Shown here: piece after piece, positions 1 through 9,124 of the stretch | How positions within the stretch are numbered: the stretch's first letter is position 1 | Layout of the letters: every line of letters begins with the position of its first letter | Source: Pseudomonas sp. JUb42 | Lineage (GTDB): Bacteria > Pseudomonadota > Gammaproteobacteria > Pseudomonadales > Pseudomonadaceae | NCBI RefSeq assembly: GCF_024807945.1 | Contig: NZ_JANUFD010000010.1 | Location: 62,001-126,000, forward strand | Length of the DNA: 64,000 bases | Direction of reading: 5' to 3' | The notes under the pieces: generated by a model | Database searches by the model: none | Told to the model about the DNA's origin: nothing | The model's input: only the letters and a program-made list of their open reading frames with translations | Position numbers and translations under genes: made by a program

Positions 1-1300
1 CACCCATTAGCGTCAGGCGATAGGCGCTGGGCGCCAGATCGAGGTTGTCGCGGATGTGCACGGTAGGCATGAGGAAGCCCAGCTCCTGGGACAGCTTCTT
101 GCGCACGCCCTTGATCCGCGCCAGCAATTGTCCGCCCTGATTGCGATCCACCAAAGGAATCAGGCGGTAGCCCACTTCCAGACCGATCATGTCAATCGGC
201 GTCACGTCATCCCAGCCCAGCTCCTTGGAGTCCTGGACCCGGGTCGGCGATGGCAGCAGTTCCTGTTGACGCTGAACCTCGGCCAGCGCCTGAACCTTGA
301 CCATATTCTGACGACGCCACAGCAGGTAGGCACCACCCAGCGCCAACATACCCATGCCGAGGAAAGAGAAGTGCGGCATGCCGGGCACCAGACCCATAAC
401 GATGATCAGGCCAGCAGCCACCACCAACGCCTTGGGCGTGGAGAACATCTGGCGACCGATCAGCTTGCCCATTTCTTCCGAACCGGAAGCTCGGGTCACC
501 ATGATCGCCGCAGCGGTGGACAACAGCAGTGATGGCAATTGCGCCACCAAACCGTCACCGATGGTCAACAACGCGTAGACCCTGGCCGCATCGGCGAAGC
601 TCATGCCGTGCTGGAAGATACCGACCAGCATGCCGCCGATCAGGTTGATGAACAGAATCAGCAGACCGGCGATGGCGTCACCGCGCACGAACTTGCTGGC
701 ACCGTCCATGGAACCGTAGAACTCGGCCTCCTGCCCGACTTCAAGGCGGCGTGCCTTGGCCTGAGCCTGATCGATCAGGCCGGCATTGAGGTCGGCGTCG
801 ATCGCCATCTGCTTGCCCGGCATCGCGTCAAGGGTAAAGCGCGCGCTTACCTCGGAGATCCGCCCGGCACCCTTGGTAACCACGACGAAGTTGATGATCA
901 TAAGAATGGCGAAGACTACGGCACCGACCACGTAGTTGCCGCCGATCACCACTTCACCAAACGCCTGGATCACCTTACCGGCTGCGGCGTGACCATCCTG
1001 ACCGTGAAGCATGACCACCCGGGTGGACGCCACGTTCAGCGCCAGGCGCAACAGGGTCGCAACCAGCAGGATGGTGGGGAATACCGAGAAATCCAGTGGC
1101 CGCAATGCGTATACGCAGACCAGCAGGACAACGATGGAAAGGGCGATGTTGAAGGTGAAGAACACGTCGAGCAAAAACGGCGGTATCGGCAACATCATCA
1201 TTGCCAGCATGACCAACAGCAACAACGGTACGCCAAGCTGACCCTTGCCCAGGCCTGCCAGATTGCTGCGTGCGCTACTGATTAATTGAGAGCGATCCAC
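1..1300 (-). CDS. flhA: FlhA, flagellar export gate protein (5' part, cut by window edge)
   Basis: FlhA forms the nonameric ring of the flagellar type III export gate in the inner membrane. The visible N-terminal 433 residues contain the hydrophobic membrane region and the FHIPEP family signature around positions 770-850 (translation KQMAIDADLNAGLI), followed by the linker and the start of the cytoplasmic domain; the family is about 700 residues, so some 270 C-terminal residues lie outside the window. The start is a GTG at 1300 (V-D-R-S-Q-L-I), the usual Pseudomonas N-terminus. It is separated from flhB by 284 bp with its own sigma-54 promoter and a REP pair, so it heads a new transcription unit (in relatives flhA-flhF-fleN-fliA). 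Confidence 0.97.
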   Translation of the reverse strand, partial: MDRSQLISSARSNLAGLGKGQLGVPLLLLVMLAMMMLPIPPFLLDVFFTFNIALSIVVLLVCVYALRPLDFSVFPTILLVATLLRLALNVASTRVVMLHGQDGHAAAGKVIQAFGEVVIGGNYVVGAVVFAILMIINFVVVTKGAGRISEVSARFTLDAMPGKQMAIDADLNAGLIDQAQAKARRLEVGQEAEFYGSMDGASKFVRGDAIAGLLILFINLIGGMLVGIFQHGMSFADAARVYALLTIGDGLVAQLPSLLLSTAAAIMVTRASGSEEMGKLIGRQMFSTPKALVVAAGLIIVMGLVPGMPHFSFLGMGMLALGGAYLLWRRQNMVKVQALAEVQRQQELLPSPTRVQDSKELGWDDVTPIDMIGLEVGYRLIPLVDRNQGGQLLARIKGVRKKLSQELGFLMPTVHIRDNLDLAPSAYRLTLMG

Positions 1301-1360
1301 CGATTCGTACCTGCGTGCTAAATCAAAAACTTGACGCTAGAAGCGACCTGATCAAGTTAT

Positions 1361-1376
1361 TGCAAGAAGCTGTCCA
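1361..1376 (-). promoter_or_regulatory. sigma-54 promoter of flhA
   Basis: On the minus strand TGGACA-N5-TTGCA: GG and GC are exactly 10 nt apart as in -24/-12 promoters, and the -12 box is perfect. It lies 61 bp upstream of the flhA GTG. In Pseudomonas flhA is a FleQ-dependent class II unit, which fits. Confidence 0.65.
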
Positions 1377-1450
1377 ACTATGCAGGAGAAGGCTGTAGGA
1401 AATATCCACTTGCAACACACCGAACCGGCCGGAGCAAGCGCGGGCCGAGA

Positions 1451-1540
1451 GTGGGAGCGAATTTATTCGCGAAGGCGGTACTACAGACTATGAAAATGCG
1501 TCGAATGTAATGGCCTCTTCGCGAATAAATTCGCCCCCAC
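1451..1540. repeat. REP pair (REPIN), GTGGGAGCGAAT-type
   Basis: Two inverted copies of the 23-24 nt palindromic REP head, GTGGGAGCGAATTTATTCGCGAA and its complement, separated by about 43 bp. It fills most of the flhB-flhA gap. This copy has TTTATT in place of the TTCATT seen in most other copies here. Confidence 0.85.
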
Positions 1541-1584
1541 AGGATTCGCGACACAAACCGCCGTCGCAAAAACATCTGGACGCG

Positions 1585-2721
1585 TCAGGCGTCGCGCTGC
1601 AGATCCGGCGGGATGCTGATATCGCCCAGCGGCGTTGGGCGCTTGCCGCGACCGGCGTGGAATTGACGGATCTGATAGACATAGGCCAGCACCTGCGCCA
1701 CGGCCAGATACAAGCCTGCCGGAATTTCCTGATCCAGCTCGGTACTGTAATAAATCGAACGCGCTAAGGCTGGCGACTCGAGAATCAGGACTTGATGCTG
1801 GGCCCCGATCTCACGAATTTTCAGGGCGATGAAGTCCGTACCCTTGGCCAGCAGCATCGGCGCCCCACCCTTCTCCGGGTCGTATTTGAGCGCCACGGCA
1901 AAGTGGGTCGGGTTGGTAATGATCACGTCGGCATCGGGAATCGACGAGAGCATGCGGCGCTGGGACAGCTCTTGCTGCAACTGGCGAATACGTTGCTTGA
2001 CCTCGGGCCGACCGTCGCTGTCCTTGTGCTCATCGCGAATTTCCTGCTTGGTCATCAACAGCTTCTTGTGCCCCTCATAGATCTGGAACGGCACATCCAC
2101 CGCAGCAATGATGATCAAGCCGCAGGCCATCCACAGGGCGCTCCAACCCACCACTTGCAGGCAGTGAATGATGGCCTGCTCAAGCGGTTCGTACCCGATG
2201 GCCATCAAGTCTTTCTGATCCTTGCGCAGGACCACCACCGCAACCGCAAGAATGATGCAGAACTTGGCCGTGGACTTGAGCAACTCGATCAAGGCATTGA
2301 CCGAGACCATGCGTTTGAGCCCCGGCAAGGGGTTCATGCGGGCAAAGTTGGGCGCCAGGGCCGATGTAGTAAACATCCAGCCGCCCAACAGGATCGGGCC
2401 GATCAGGGCCGCCAGCACCATGGTCAGCATGAACGGCTGCATGGCTATCAGCGCTTCCTTGACCGCCGCCAGGAGGAAGCGGGTCATGTAGGTGTGATCC
2501 ATGATCATTTCGCGACTGATGGTGAAACTGGTGCGCATCACCGTCATGAACATCTGCGCAATGCCCGCGCCAAACACCAGCAGGCCCCAGGTCCCGGCGA
2601 TCATCAACACCAGATTGCTCAGCTCCTTGGAGCGAACGATTTCACCTTTTTCCCGGGAGTCCCTGACCCGTTTGTCCGTGGGGTCCTCTGTCTTGTCCTG
2701 GCCATTCTCGTTCTCGGCCAT
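1585..2721 (-). CDS. flhB: FlhB, export-gate switch protein
   Basis: FlhB switches flagellar export from rod/hook to filament substrates by autocleavage. The 378-residue protein has an N-terminal charged stretch, four hydrophobic segments between about residues 35 and 210, and the cytoplasmic autocleavage motif NPTH at residues 270-273. The ATG at 2721 (M-A-E-N-E-N-G) was chosen over an upstream in-frame start because it gives the family N-terminus and sits 1 bp after the fliR stop codon, indicating translational coupling. Last gene of the fliLMNOPQR-flhB cluster; its partner in hook-length control, FliK, is encoded at 7540-9033. Confidence 0.97.
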   Translation of the reverse strand: MAENENGQDKTEDPTDKRVRDSREKGEIVRSKELSNLVLMIAGTWGLLVFGAGIAQMFMTVMRTSFTISREMIMDHTYMTRFLLAAVKEALIAMQPFMLTMVLAALIGPILLGGWMFTTSALAPNFARMNPLPGLKRMVSVNALIELLKSTAKFCIILAVAVVVLRKDQKDLMAIGYEPLEQAIIHCLQVVGWSALWMACGLIIIAAVDVPFQIYEGHKKLLMTKQEIRDEHKDSDGRPEVKQRIRQLQQELSQRRMLSSIPDADVIITNPTHFAVALKYDPEKGGAPMLLAKGTDFIALKIREIGAQHQVLILESPALARSIYYSTELDQEIPAGLYLAVAQVLAYVYQIRQFHAGRGKRPTPLGDISIPPDLQRDA

Positions 2722-2722
2722 A

Positions 2723-3508
2723 TCAGCGGGCTCCGACCATGCTTCGCAGGTACTGCAAGGCATCGACGGCCAGCGGCCGGTATTGATTGAGAATTTCCGC
2801 CATGCTGAGCCACAGGATCAGCATGCCGAGGACCAGGATCAGCGGGAAGCCGATGGAGAAGATATTCAACTGCGGCGCGGCCTTGGTCATCACCCCGAAG
2901 GCGATGTTGACGATCAGCAGCGCGGTGATGGCCGGCAACACCAGCATCAGGCTGGCGCCCAACACCCAACTCAGGCGCATGACCAACTCCCAGATGTTGC
3001 CGGCATCGAAGGCCTGGCCCACCGGCAGCGTGGTGAAGCTTTCCACCAGCACTTCGAATACCACCAGATGGCCGTTCATGCCGAGGAACACCAGCGTCAC
3101 CATCATGGTGAAAAACTGCCCGATCACCGCCACCGAAACGCCGTTGGTGGGGTCGACCATGGAAGCGAAGCCCATACCCATCTGAATCGCCACCACCTGC
3201 CCGGCGATCACAAAAGCCTGAAAGAACAGTTGCAGAGACAGCCCCATGGCCGCGCCGATGATGATCTGCTCACCGACCAGCAGCAGCGCACTCAGGTCAA
3301 GCGCCTGAACCGGTGGCATGGGCGGCAGGCTGGGAGCGATGGCAACGGTGATCGCCAGCGCGGCGTACATACGCACCCGGCGCGGTACCAGGGTTGTACC
3401 GAAAATCGGCATGGTGCTGAGCAGGGCAATGATACGAAACAGCGGCAACAGGAAGGCGGCGACCCAGGTACTGATCTGGGTATCGGTCAACGCCAGGACG
3501 GAGGGCAT
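2723..3508 (-). CDS. fliR: FliR, export-gate membrane protein
   Basis: FliR is a core subunit of the FliPQR export channel in the inner membrane. The 261-residue product is strongly hydrophobic throughout with about six membrane segments and matches the usual family length. The conserved N-terminal segment with PIFGTTLVPRRVR (about residues 34-46) is typical. The gene is packed between fliQ (6 bp upstream) and flhB (1 bp downstream). Confidence 0.96.
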   Translation of the reverse strand: MPSVLALTDTQISTWVAAFLLPLFRIIALLSTMPIFGTTLVPRRVRMYAALAITVAIAPSLPPMPPVQALDLSALLLVGEQIIIGAAMGLSLQLFFQAFVIAGQVVAIQMGMGFASMVDPTNGVSVAVIGQFFTMMVTLVFLGMNGHLVVFEVLVESFTTLPVGQAFDAGNIWELVMRLSWVLGASLMLVLPAITALLIVNIAFGVMTKAAPQLNIFSIGFPLILVLGMLILWLSMAEILNQYRPLAVDALQYLRSMVGAR

Positions 3509-3514
3509 GGATGA

Positions 3515-3784
3515 TCAGCCGATCACGTTCGGAATGCTGCCGTACAACGACAGGATGTATTCCATGAACATTTTCAGCAGCCACGGGCCAATGACGATCA
3601 GGGTGATCAGCATCACCAACAGGCGCGGCAGAAAGCTCAGGGTCTGTTCGTTGATCTGGGTCGCGGCCTGAAAGATCGCCACCAACAGCCCGACCAGCAG
3701 GCTCGGCACCACCAGAATCGCAACCAGCATGGTGGTCAGCCACAGGGCCTGACGGAAAATATCGACGGCAACTTCCGGAGTCAT
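3515..3784 (-). CDS. fliQ: FliQ, export-gate membrane protein
   Basis: An 89-residue protein with two hydrophobic hairpin segments, the standard size of FliQ, four copies of which join FliP and FliR in the export channel. It starts M-T-P-E-V-A-V-D. It follows fliP, but with a 166-bp gap that holds a REP pair, unusual inside this otherwise tightly packed operon. Confidence 0.95.
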   Translation of the reverse strand: MTPEVAVDIFRQALWLTTMLVAILVVPSLLVGLLVAIFQAATQINEQTLSFLPRLLVMLITLIVIGPWLLKMFMEYILSLYGSIPNVIG

Positions 3785-3836
3785 GGGGCCACCCTCTCAT
3801 CAACCAACGCATAACAGGTTGAAATAACTGCTCTGT

Positions 3837-3926
3837 GTGGGAGCGAATTCATTCGCGAAAGCGAGTTTACGGGCAACACACATGCGCCGGATGTACTGGC
3901 CCCTTCGCGAATGAATTCGCTCCCAC
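3837..3926. repeat. REP pair inside the fliP-fliQ gap
   Basis: GTGGGAGCGAATTCATTCGCGAA and its complement face each other across about 43 bp, between fliP and fliQ, genes that are normally co-transcribed. The strong hairpins could tune the level of the downstream fliQ-fliR-flhB message (inference). Confidence 0.88.
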
Positions 3927-3950
3927 ACTTCGCTCCTGGCTGACCCCGCT

Positions 3951-4709
3951 TCATGGCGACACACCACCAAAACTACTGGCCAGGGTGCCGATGATCAGCG
4001 CCCAGCCATCGATCAGCACGAACAGCATGATCTTGAACGGCAGGGAAATGATCAGTGGCGACAGCATCATCATACCCATGGCCATCAGCACACTGGCGAC
4101 CACCAGGTCGATGACCAGAAACGGAATGAAGATCATGAAACCGATCTGGAACGCGGTCTTGAGTTCGGAAATCACAAAGGCCGGCACCAGGATATTCAGC
4201 GGCGCCTGATCCGGCGTGGCGATATCGGTGCGCTTGGACAGGCGCATGAACAGCTCGAGGTCGCTGGTGCGGGTCTGCGCCAGCATGAAGTCCTTGATCG
4301 GCACCTGGGCTTTTACAAAGGCGTCCTGGGCGGTCATTTTCTCGGCCAGATACGGCTGCAAGGCATCCTGATTAACCCGATCGAACACCGGCCCCATGAT
4401 GAACAGGGTCAGAAACAAGGCCATGCCGGTCATGATCTGGTTGGACGGCGTCTGTTGCAGGCCCAGGGCCTGACGCAGAATCGAGAAGACGATGATGATC
4501 CGGGTAAAACTGGTCATCAGCATGACGAACGCCGGAATAAAGCTCAGCGCAGTCATGATCAGCAGAATTTGCAGGCTGACCGAGTATTCCTGCTGGCCAT
4601 TGGCGCCGGTGGCCAGGGTAATCGCCGGGATCGACAATAAGTCGGGCCCGGCCGCAAAGGCCGCAGGCGCCGCCAGAACCAGCAACAGCAGCAATAGAAT
4701 GCGCGACAT
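3951..4709 (-). CDS. fliP: FliP, export-gate membrane protein
   Basis: FliP is the main subunit of the FliPQR export pore. The 252-residue product begins with a cleavable signal sequence (hydrophobic run ending near A-F-A-A, about residue 20), as known for FliP, followed by four membrane segments and the conserved QTPSNQI and LTLF regions. An in-frame GTG lies one codon upstream (4712); the ATG at 4709 is preferred because it overlaps the fliO stop by one base (TGATG). Confidence 0.96.
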   Translation of the reverse strand: MSRILLLLLLVLAAPAAFAAGPDLLSIPAITLATGANGQQEYSVSLQILLIMTALSFIPAFVMLMTSFTRIIIVFSILRQALGLQQTPSNQIMTGMALFLTLFIMGPVFDRVNQDALQPYLAEKMTAQDAFVKAQVPIKDFMLAQTRTSDLELFMRLSKRTDIATPDQAPLNILVPAFVISELKTAFQIGFMIFIPFLVIDLVVASVLMAMGMMMLSPLIISLPFKIMLFVLIDGWALIIGTLASSFGGVSP

Positions 4710-5212
4710 CACTTCTTGTCGTCCTTTTGATCCTTGCCCAGCAGCTCCATCAGGCGCTGGGCGAATTCCTGCGTCGCAGGCTGCCTCACCGGCGCCGTCA
4801 CCGACTCCTTGAGCACATGCAGCGGCGTGATCCGACCCGGGGTGATGCCCAGCAGAATCTGCTCGCTACCGACCTGGACCAACACCAGACGATCGCGCGG
4901 ACCAATGGCCCGGGAACTGAGCAGCTCGATAAGCTGCCCATTGGCTGGGCCGACCCGCTGGACCCGACGCATCGCCCAGGCCAGCAGGAAAATCAGGCCG
5001 ATTACCAGCAACAGGCCGAGGACCATCTGCGTCAACTGCCCGCCCAGCCCCGTGCCCATAGCGTTAGCCGCTGGCGCCACCGCTGATGCCGCAGGCGCCG
5101 CAGCAGACGACGCAGCGACCACAGCCGGTGTCGCCGCCACAGGTTCCGCCGCACCGGCCAGCAATGGCAAACTCAGGCACAGAGACAGAAGCACACCCTG
5201 GAAACGCTTCAC
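4709..5212 (-). CDS. fliO: FliO, export-apparatus assembly protein
   Basis: FliO helps FliP assemble. The 167-residue protein has a signal-like N-terminus (about 1-22), an Ala/Pro-rich stretch, one membrane helix near residues 60-82 and a small cytoplasmic domain with the [14 protein letters not shown] core. The start is GTG at 5212, directly adjoining the fliN stop codon, and the stop overlaps the fliP start. Confidence 0.92.
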   Translation of the reverse strand: MKRFQGVLLSLCLSLPLLAGAAEPVAATPAVVAASSAAAPAASAVAPAANAMGTGLGGQLTQMVLGLLLVIGLIFLLAWAMRRVQRVGPANGQLIELLSSRAIGPRDRLVLVQVGSEQILLGITPGRITPLHVLKESVTAPVRQPATQEFAQRLMELLGKDQKDDKK

Positions 5213-5677
5213 TCAGCGCAACTTCTTGATACGTTCACTCGGGCTGATCACGTCCGTCAGGCGAATGCCGAACTTCTCGTTGACCACCACCACCTCGCCA
5301 TGGGCGATCAGGGTGCCGTTGACCAGTACGTCCAGCGGCTCGCCCGCCAGGCGGTCGAGTTCGATGACCGAGCCCTGGTTGAGCTGCAACAGGTTACGGA
5401 TGTTGATGTCGGTGCTGCCCACTTCCATGGAGATCGACACCGGAATGTCGAGAATCACATCCAGGTTGGGACCATCCAGGGTAACCGGGTTGTTGTTTTT
5501 CGGCACACCGCCAAACTCTTCCATCGCCATGCGACTGGAGGAAGAGTGGCCTTCATCAGCTGCCAGCAGTGCGTCGATATCTGCCTGGCCACCTTCACCG
5601 GATTCACCCAGTGCAGCTGCCCATTCATCAGCCAACGCCTGATCTTCTGCAGACGTGATTTCGTTTTCATCAGCCAT
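5213..5677 (-). CDS. fliN: FliN, C-ring protein
   Basis: FliN forms the lower rim of the flagellar C-ring and docks the FliH-FliI ATPase. The 154-residue product has an acidic, low-complexity N-terminal half (1-70) and a C-terminal SpoA domain (about 75-150) with the conserved LDVILDIPV and GSVIELDRLAGEPLDV segments. It lies 62 bp after fliM. Confidence 0.97.
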   Translation of the reverse strand: MADENEITSAEDQALADEWAAALGESGEGGQADIDALLAADEGHSSSSRMAMEEFGGVPKNNNPVTLDGPNLDVILDIPVSISMEVGSTDINIRNLLQLNQGSVIELDRLAGEPLDVLVNGTLIAHGEVVVVNEKFGIRLTDVISPSERIKKLR

Positions 5678-5739
5678 CGGTTGTCCTCGACAAGCATTAA
5701 TTCATGGTCATAGCAAAATAACGGTACAGGCCCGAAGGC

Positions 5740-6708
5740 TCAGCGCCGCTCTATCGGTTCTATTACCTGCAAGGCCAGGTTGCCTTTGTGCGAGCCCAGC
5801 TTGACCTTGAATGACGGCACGCCATTGGCGCGCATCACCAGGTGTTCAGGCAGCTCCACGGGAATCACATCGCCAGGCTGCATGTGCAGAATATCGCGCA
5901 GCAACAATTGCCGACGAGCGACCACAGCGCTGAGCGGGACAGCAACGTCCAGCACGTCTTCCTTGAGCGCCTTGACCCAGCGCTCGTCCTGGTCGTCCAG
6001 GTCCGACTGGAAACCGGCGTCGAGCATCTCGCGCACCGGCTCGATCATAGAATACGGCATGGTCACATGCAGATCACCGCCACCACCGTCGAGCTCAATG
6101 TGGAAGGTCGAGACCACCACCGCCTCGCTCGGGCCGACGATGTTGGCCATGGCCGGGTTCACTTCCGAGTTGATGTACTCGAAGTGCACTTCCATGATCG
6201 CCTGCCAGGCCTCCTTGAGGTCGATGAACGCCTGATCCAGCACCATGCGTACGACGCGCAGCTCGGTCGGGGTGAATTCACGCCCCTCGATCTTGGCGTG
6301 ACGACCGTCACCGCCGAAGAAGTTGTCCACCAGCTTGAACACCAGCTTGGCGTCAAGGATGAACAGAGCCGTACCGCGCAGCGGCTTGAGCTTGACCAGG
6401 TTGAGACTGGTCGGCACGTACAGCGAGTGAATGTACTCGCCGAACTTCATGACCTGTACGCCGCCCACCGCCACGTCCGCCGAACGGCGCAGCAGGTTGA
6501 ACATGCTGATGCGGGTGTAGCGGGCGAAACGCTCGTTGATCATTTCCAGGGTCGGCATGCGCCCCCGGACAATCCGGTCCTGGCTGGTCAGGTCGTAACT
6601 TTTGATGCTGCCAGGCTCGGCAGCGCTCTCGGTCTGGACCAGCCCGTCATCGACACCGTGTAAAAGGGCGTCGATTTCATCCTGGGACAGCAGGTCTTGC
6701 ACGGCCAT
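5740..6708 (-). CDS. fliM: FliM, C-ring switch protein
   Basis: FliM binds phosphorylated CheY and forms the wall of the C-ring. The 322-residue protein carries the N-terminal CheY-binding peptide (LSQDEIDALL, about residues 6-15), a CheC-like middle domain and a C-terminal SpoA domain, all at family length. It starts 9 bp after the fliL stop. Confidence 0.98.
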   Translation of the reverse strand: MAVQDLLSQDEIDALLHGVDDGLVQTESAAEPGSIKSYDLTSQDRIVRGRMPTLEMINERFARYTRISMFNLLRRSADVAVGGVQVMKFGEYIHSLYVPTSLNLVKLKPLRGTALFILDAKLVFKLVDNFFGGDGRHAKIEGREFTPTELRVVRMVLDQAFIDLKEAWQAIMEVHFEYINSEVNPAMANIVGPSEAVVVSTFHIELDGGGGDLHVTMPYSMIEPVREMLDAGFQSDLDDQDERWVKALKEDVLDVAVPLSAVVARRQLLLRDILHMQPGDVIPVELPEHLVMRANGVPSFKVKLGSHKGNLALQVIEPIERR

Positions 6709-6717
6709 GTCGTGGTC

Positions 6718-7224
6718 CTACTGCAATACGAAGTTAGTGAACAGCAACTGCTCGATGACAGTCTTGCCGAGTTCTTTCTGGGCCACTTCCTGCACGCTGG
6801 CGGTGGCTTTCTGACGCAGCATTTCCTGGCCGATCGGGGTCGACAGCTGCTCGAACGGCAGCCCCGCGAACAGCATGACCAGGTTATTGCGAATGACCGG
6901 CATATGCACTTTCAGCGCTTCAAGGTCTGCGGCATTACGGGCCAGCATGGTGATGCTCACCTGCATGTAGCGGGTGCGCCCACCTGAACTGAAGTTCACC
7001 ACGAAGGCCGGTGTCAGCGCCTCGAACACCGCCGGGTGCTTGGCGTTAGCCTCGGCGGCGGCAACGGCGGCAGGGTCTGGCTTGCTGTCAGCCTTGTGCA
7101 CAAAGTACCAGGTCGCACCTACCGACAAGCCTATGGCCAGCAGCAAGGCGACTACGGCGACGATGATGAGCTTGAGTTTGCCTTTGGATGCGGGGTCTTT
7201 AACTGCTGCTTCGCTCTTCGCCAT
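6718..7224 (-). CDS. fliL: FliL, basal-body associated stator protein
   Basis: FliL is a single-pass inner membrane protein that stabilises stator units. The 168-residue product has a Lys-rich cytoplasmic N-terminus, one membrane helix (about 17-38) and a periplasmic domain. First gene of the fliLMNOPQR-flhB cluster; the sigma-54 promoter sits 52 bp upstream. Confidence 0.95.
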   Translation of the reverse strand: MAKSEAAVKDPASKGKLKLIIVAVVALLLAIGLSVGATWYFVHKADSKPDPAAVAAAEANAKHPAVFEALTPAFVVNFSSGGRTRYMQVSITMLARNAADLEALKVHMPVIRNNLVMLFAGLPFEQLSTPIGQEMLRQKATASVQEVAQKELGKTVIEQLLFTNFVLQ

Positions 7225-7275
7225 GCCAATAATCCGTCACTATTCGAGGGGTTCGCTGATGCGTGACAGAGGGGC

Positions 7276-7291
7276 AGCAAGTGTTATGCCA
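7276..7291 (-). promoter_or_regulatory. sigma-54 promoter of the fliL operon
   Basis: Minus strand TGGCAT-N5-TTGCT, with exact GG-N10-GC spacing and a perfect -12 box, 52 bp upstream of the fliL ATG. The rest of the 315-bp fliK-fliL gap holds a REP pair (7368-7458), an 11-bp-stem hairpin at 7484-7516 and a 16-bp palindrome at 7522-7537. Confidence 0.8.
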
Positions 7292-7367
7292 GAGTAATAC
7301 ATTTTTTAAGCAATTAAAGATGCAGAGGGCAATTCAGAGGAAGAACAGCACGCTACGAATGATGATT

Positions 7368-7458
7368 GTGGGAGCGAATTCATTCGCGATAGCGGTAATG
7401 TGATCAACAGAAGATGTGTCGACCGTGCCGACCTTTTCGCGAATGAATTCGCTCCCAC
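7368..7458. repeat. REP pair between fliK and fliL
   Basis: Inverted copies of GTGGGAGCGAATTCATTCGCGA and its complement. It sits downstream of fliK and upstream of the fliL promoter, so it marks a transcription-unit boundary. Confidence 0.88.
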
Positions 7459-7483
7459 AATTGGCTACCGCATGATTCGATTC

Positions 7484-7516
7484 CACCCTGTCGCCTGCTT
7501 ATATCGCGACAGGGTG
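7484..7516 (-). terminator. hairpin downstream of fliK
   Basis: CACCCTGTCGC and its complement GCGACAGGGTG form an 11-bp stem with an 11-nt loop, 23 bp after the fliK stop. No T-run follows on the minus strand, so it may act as an RNA 3'-end stabiliser rather than a true intrinsic terminator. Confidence 0.45.
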
Positions 7517-7539
7517 AGATCCCAATTGCGCGCAATTGA

Positions 7540-9033
7540 TCAGGCGTAATAATCCACTTCACTGGTGCCAATGACCCGCGTCGCCGGCTGACTCAAAGGA
7601 ATCGCCGCATCGGCAATGGCACTGTCATCGGAGGTACCGTCGCCTGAACCCGAGCCACCGTTACGACTGCCCGAACCGGAACGCTGGGCGTTGGCAGCCT
7701 GCTCTTCCTGAGCCTGCTGTTGCTGGGACTGTTGGCGCGACTGGTCGGCGACGCTGACGTCGACCTGACCCAGGCCTTGCTGGTTGAACGACTCACGCAA
7801 TTTGCCCATCTGGCTTTCCAGCGCTTCACGAACACCCACATGAGCACTCATGAAGGTCACTTGAGTCTGCTGGTCCTGAGCCATGTTGACGCGGATATCC
7901 AGGCGACCCAACTCAGCAGGCTCCAGTTGAATCTGCGCCGACTTGAGGTTCTGACTCGACAGATACATGACCCGATCCACAACACCTTCGCTCCAGCCGC
8001 TCTGGTGCATGGCCAGCGGCTGGTTGATCAGCGGTGCAGCAGAGGCGGCAGCTGGCACCTTGGCCTGTTGCGCCGCCTGGCTCATGGCCGCCAGGCGATC
8101 AGCGAAGTTATCCACGCGCGTGTCGGTCGCCGCAGCCTGACCATCCTTGAGGCCGCCATCAATGACACTGCCGAAGGATTTGTCGCTGCTCTCCGTACTG
8201 CTCTTCTGCACCGGCAACTGGTCAGCCAGAGCCGTCAGGTTATTGGCGACGTTCTGCGAAGGATCGACATTGCCAGTATCAGCCGGGGTCTTGCCGGTCT
8301 TGGCCGTCGTGTTGGTCAACTGCGCAGTCTGGGTTGTGGACTGGGCCTTGGCATTGGCGTTCTCCAATGCCAGTTGTACGGCCGACAGCCCTTCCAGCGG
8401 ATCGGCATACGGATCGAACGGTTTTTCGCCAGCAGGCGGCGTGACCTGGGCAACCGGTGTCGGCGTAGTCGCCTGCGACACAGTGGTTGCCGCTGCAGCT
8501 GCGGCCGAGGCGGCCGAGGGATCAACCACCGGCTTGGGTGTTACATCCACCACCGGCTCTACCGGTGGCTGGGCGGCAGCCTGGGCAGCCAGTGCCAGCA
8601 AGGCCGGATCCTGGGTCGGATCGACCACCGGCAACGTCGGGTCGGGTGCCGCATCGGTTAACAAAGAAGGATCAACGGGCGCGGGGCTGCTGTCGTCGCT
8701 TTTCTGATCGGAACTTGCCACCGGTGTGACAGGCAAGGTATTGCCGCTATCGGCAACCGTTGACTGCGTGGACGTCGTCTTGTCGTCACTGGCAGGCTTG
8801 TCCTTGTCGGCCACAGCCTTGCTCTTCTCGGCCGGTGCCTTGTCACGCACGGTCTTGCTCGGCGTGTCACGCTCGTCTGTCGACTTGACCTTAGCCTGCT
8901 TGGAATAGACGTCGGAGAAGCTGGAAGCATTGTCCTTGCTGGTTTCTACAGCCTTGCTCGACTGGATGGCCGAGGCCGCCTTGGTCGTGGCAGTAGCATT
9001 GGTCTGAAGAAGAGCATTGGGGGCAAGTGGCAT
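7540..9033 (-). CDS. fliK: FliK, hook-length control protein
   Basis: FliK is a secreted molecular ruler that stops hook growth and switches FlhB specificity. The 497-residue product has a long Ser/Thr/Ala/Pro-rich, low-complexity N-terminal part (about 1-350) and the conserved Flg_hook C-terminal domain (about 365-450) with QIQLEPAELGRLDIRV, then a Gln-rich tract and Gly/Ser-rich tail. Like many FliK proteins only the C-terminal domain is well conserved. It has its own sigma-54 promoter 39 bp upstream. Confidence 0.94.
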   Translation of the reverse strand: MPLAPNALLQTNATATTKAASAIQSSKAVETSKDNASSFSDVYSKQAKVKSTDERDTPSKTVRDKAPAEKSKAVADKDKPASDDKTTSTQSTVADSGNTLPVTPVASSDQKSDDSSPAPVDPSLLTDAAPDPTLPVVDPTQDPALLALAAQAAAQPPVEPVVDVTPKPVVDPSAASAAAAAATTVSQATTPTPVAQVTPPAGEKPFDPYADPLEGLSAVQLALENANAKAQSTTQTAQLTNTTAKTGKTPADTGNVDPSQNVANNLTALADQLPVQKSSTESSDKSFGSVIDGGLKDGQAAATDTRVDNFADRLAAMSQAAQQAKVPAAASAAPLINQPLAMHQSGWSEGVVDRVMYLSSQNLKSAQIQLEPAELGRLDIRVNMAQDQQTQVTFMSAHVGVREALESQMGKLRESFNQQGLGQVDVSVADQSRQQSQQQQAQEEQAANAQRSGSGSRNGGSGSGDGTSDDSAIADAAIPLSQPATRVIGTSEVDYYA

Positions 9034-9071
9034 GTCGGTCTCCGCATGAGCAGCTGGTTACCAGAACTAAT

Positions 9072-9087
9072 AGCAAAGTCCGGGCCA
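9072..9087 (-). promoter_or_regulatory. sigma-54 promoter of fliK
   Basis: Minus strand TGGCCC-N5-TTGCT with exact spacing, 39 bp upstream of the fliK ATG. In P. aeruginosa fliK is a separate sigma-54/FleR-dependent (class III) unit, which agrees. Confidence 0.78.
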
Positions 9088-9124
9088 GTTTCAGATATCA
9101 GAGAATTAAACGCCGAATAAACAC

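Noticed and set aside
1451-1540. The repeated GTGGGAGCGAATT elements as a CRISPR array
   Set aside because: Copies are scattered kilobases apart in inverted pairs, with no regular spacers and no cas genes; they are REP elements.
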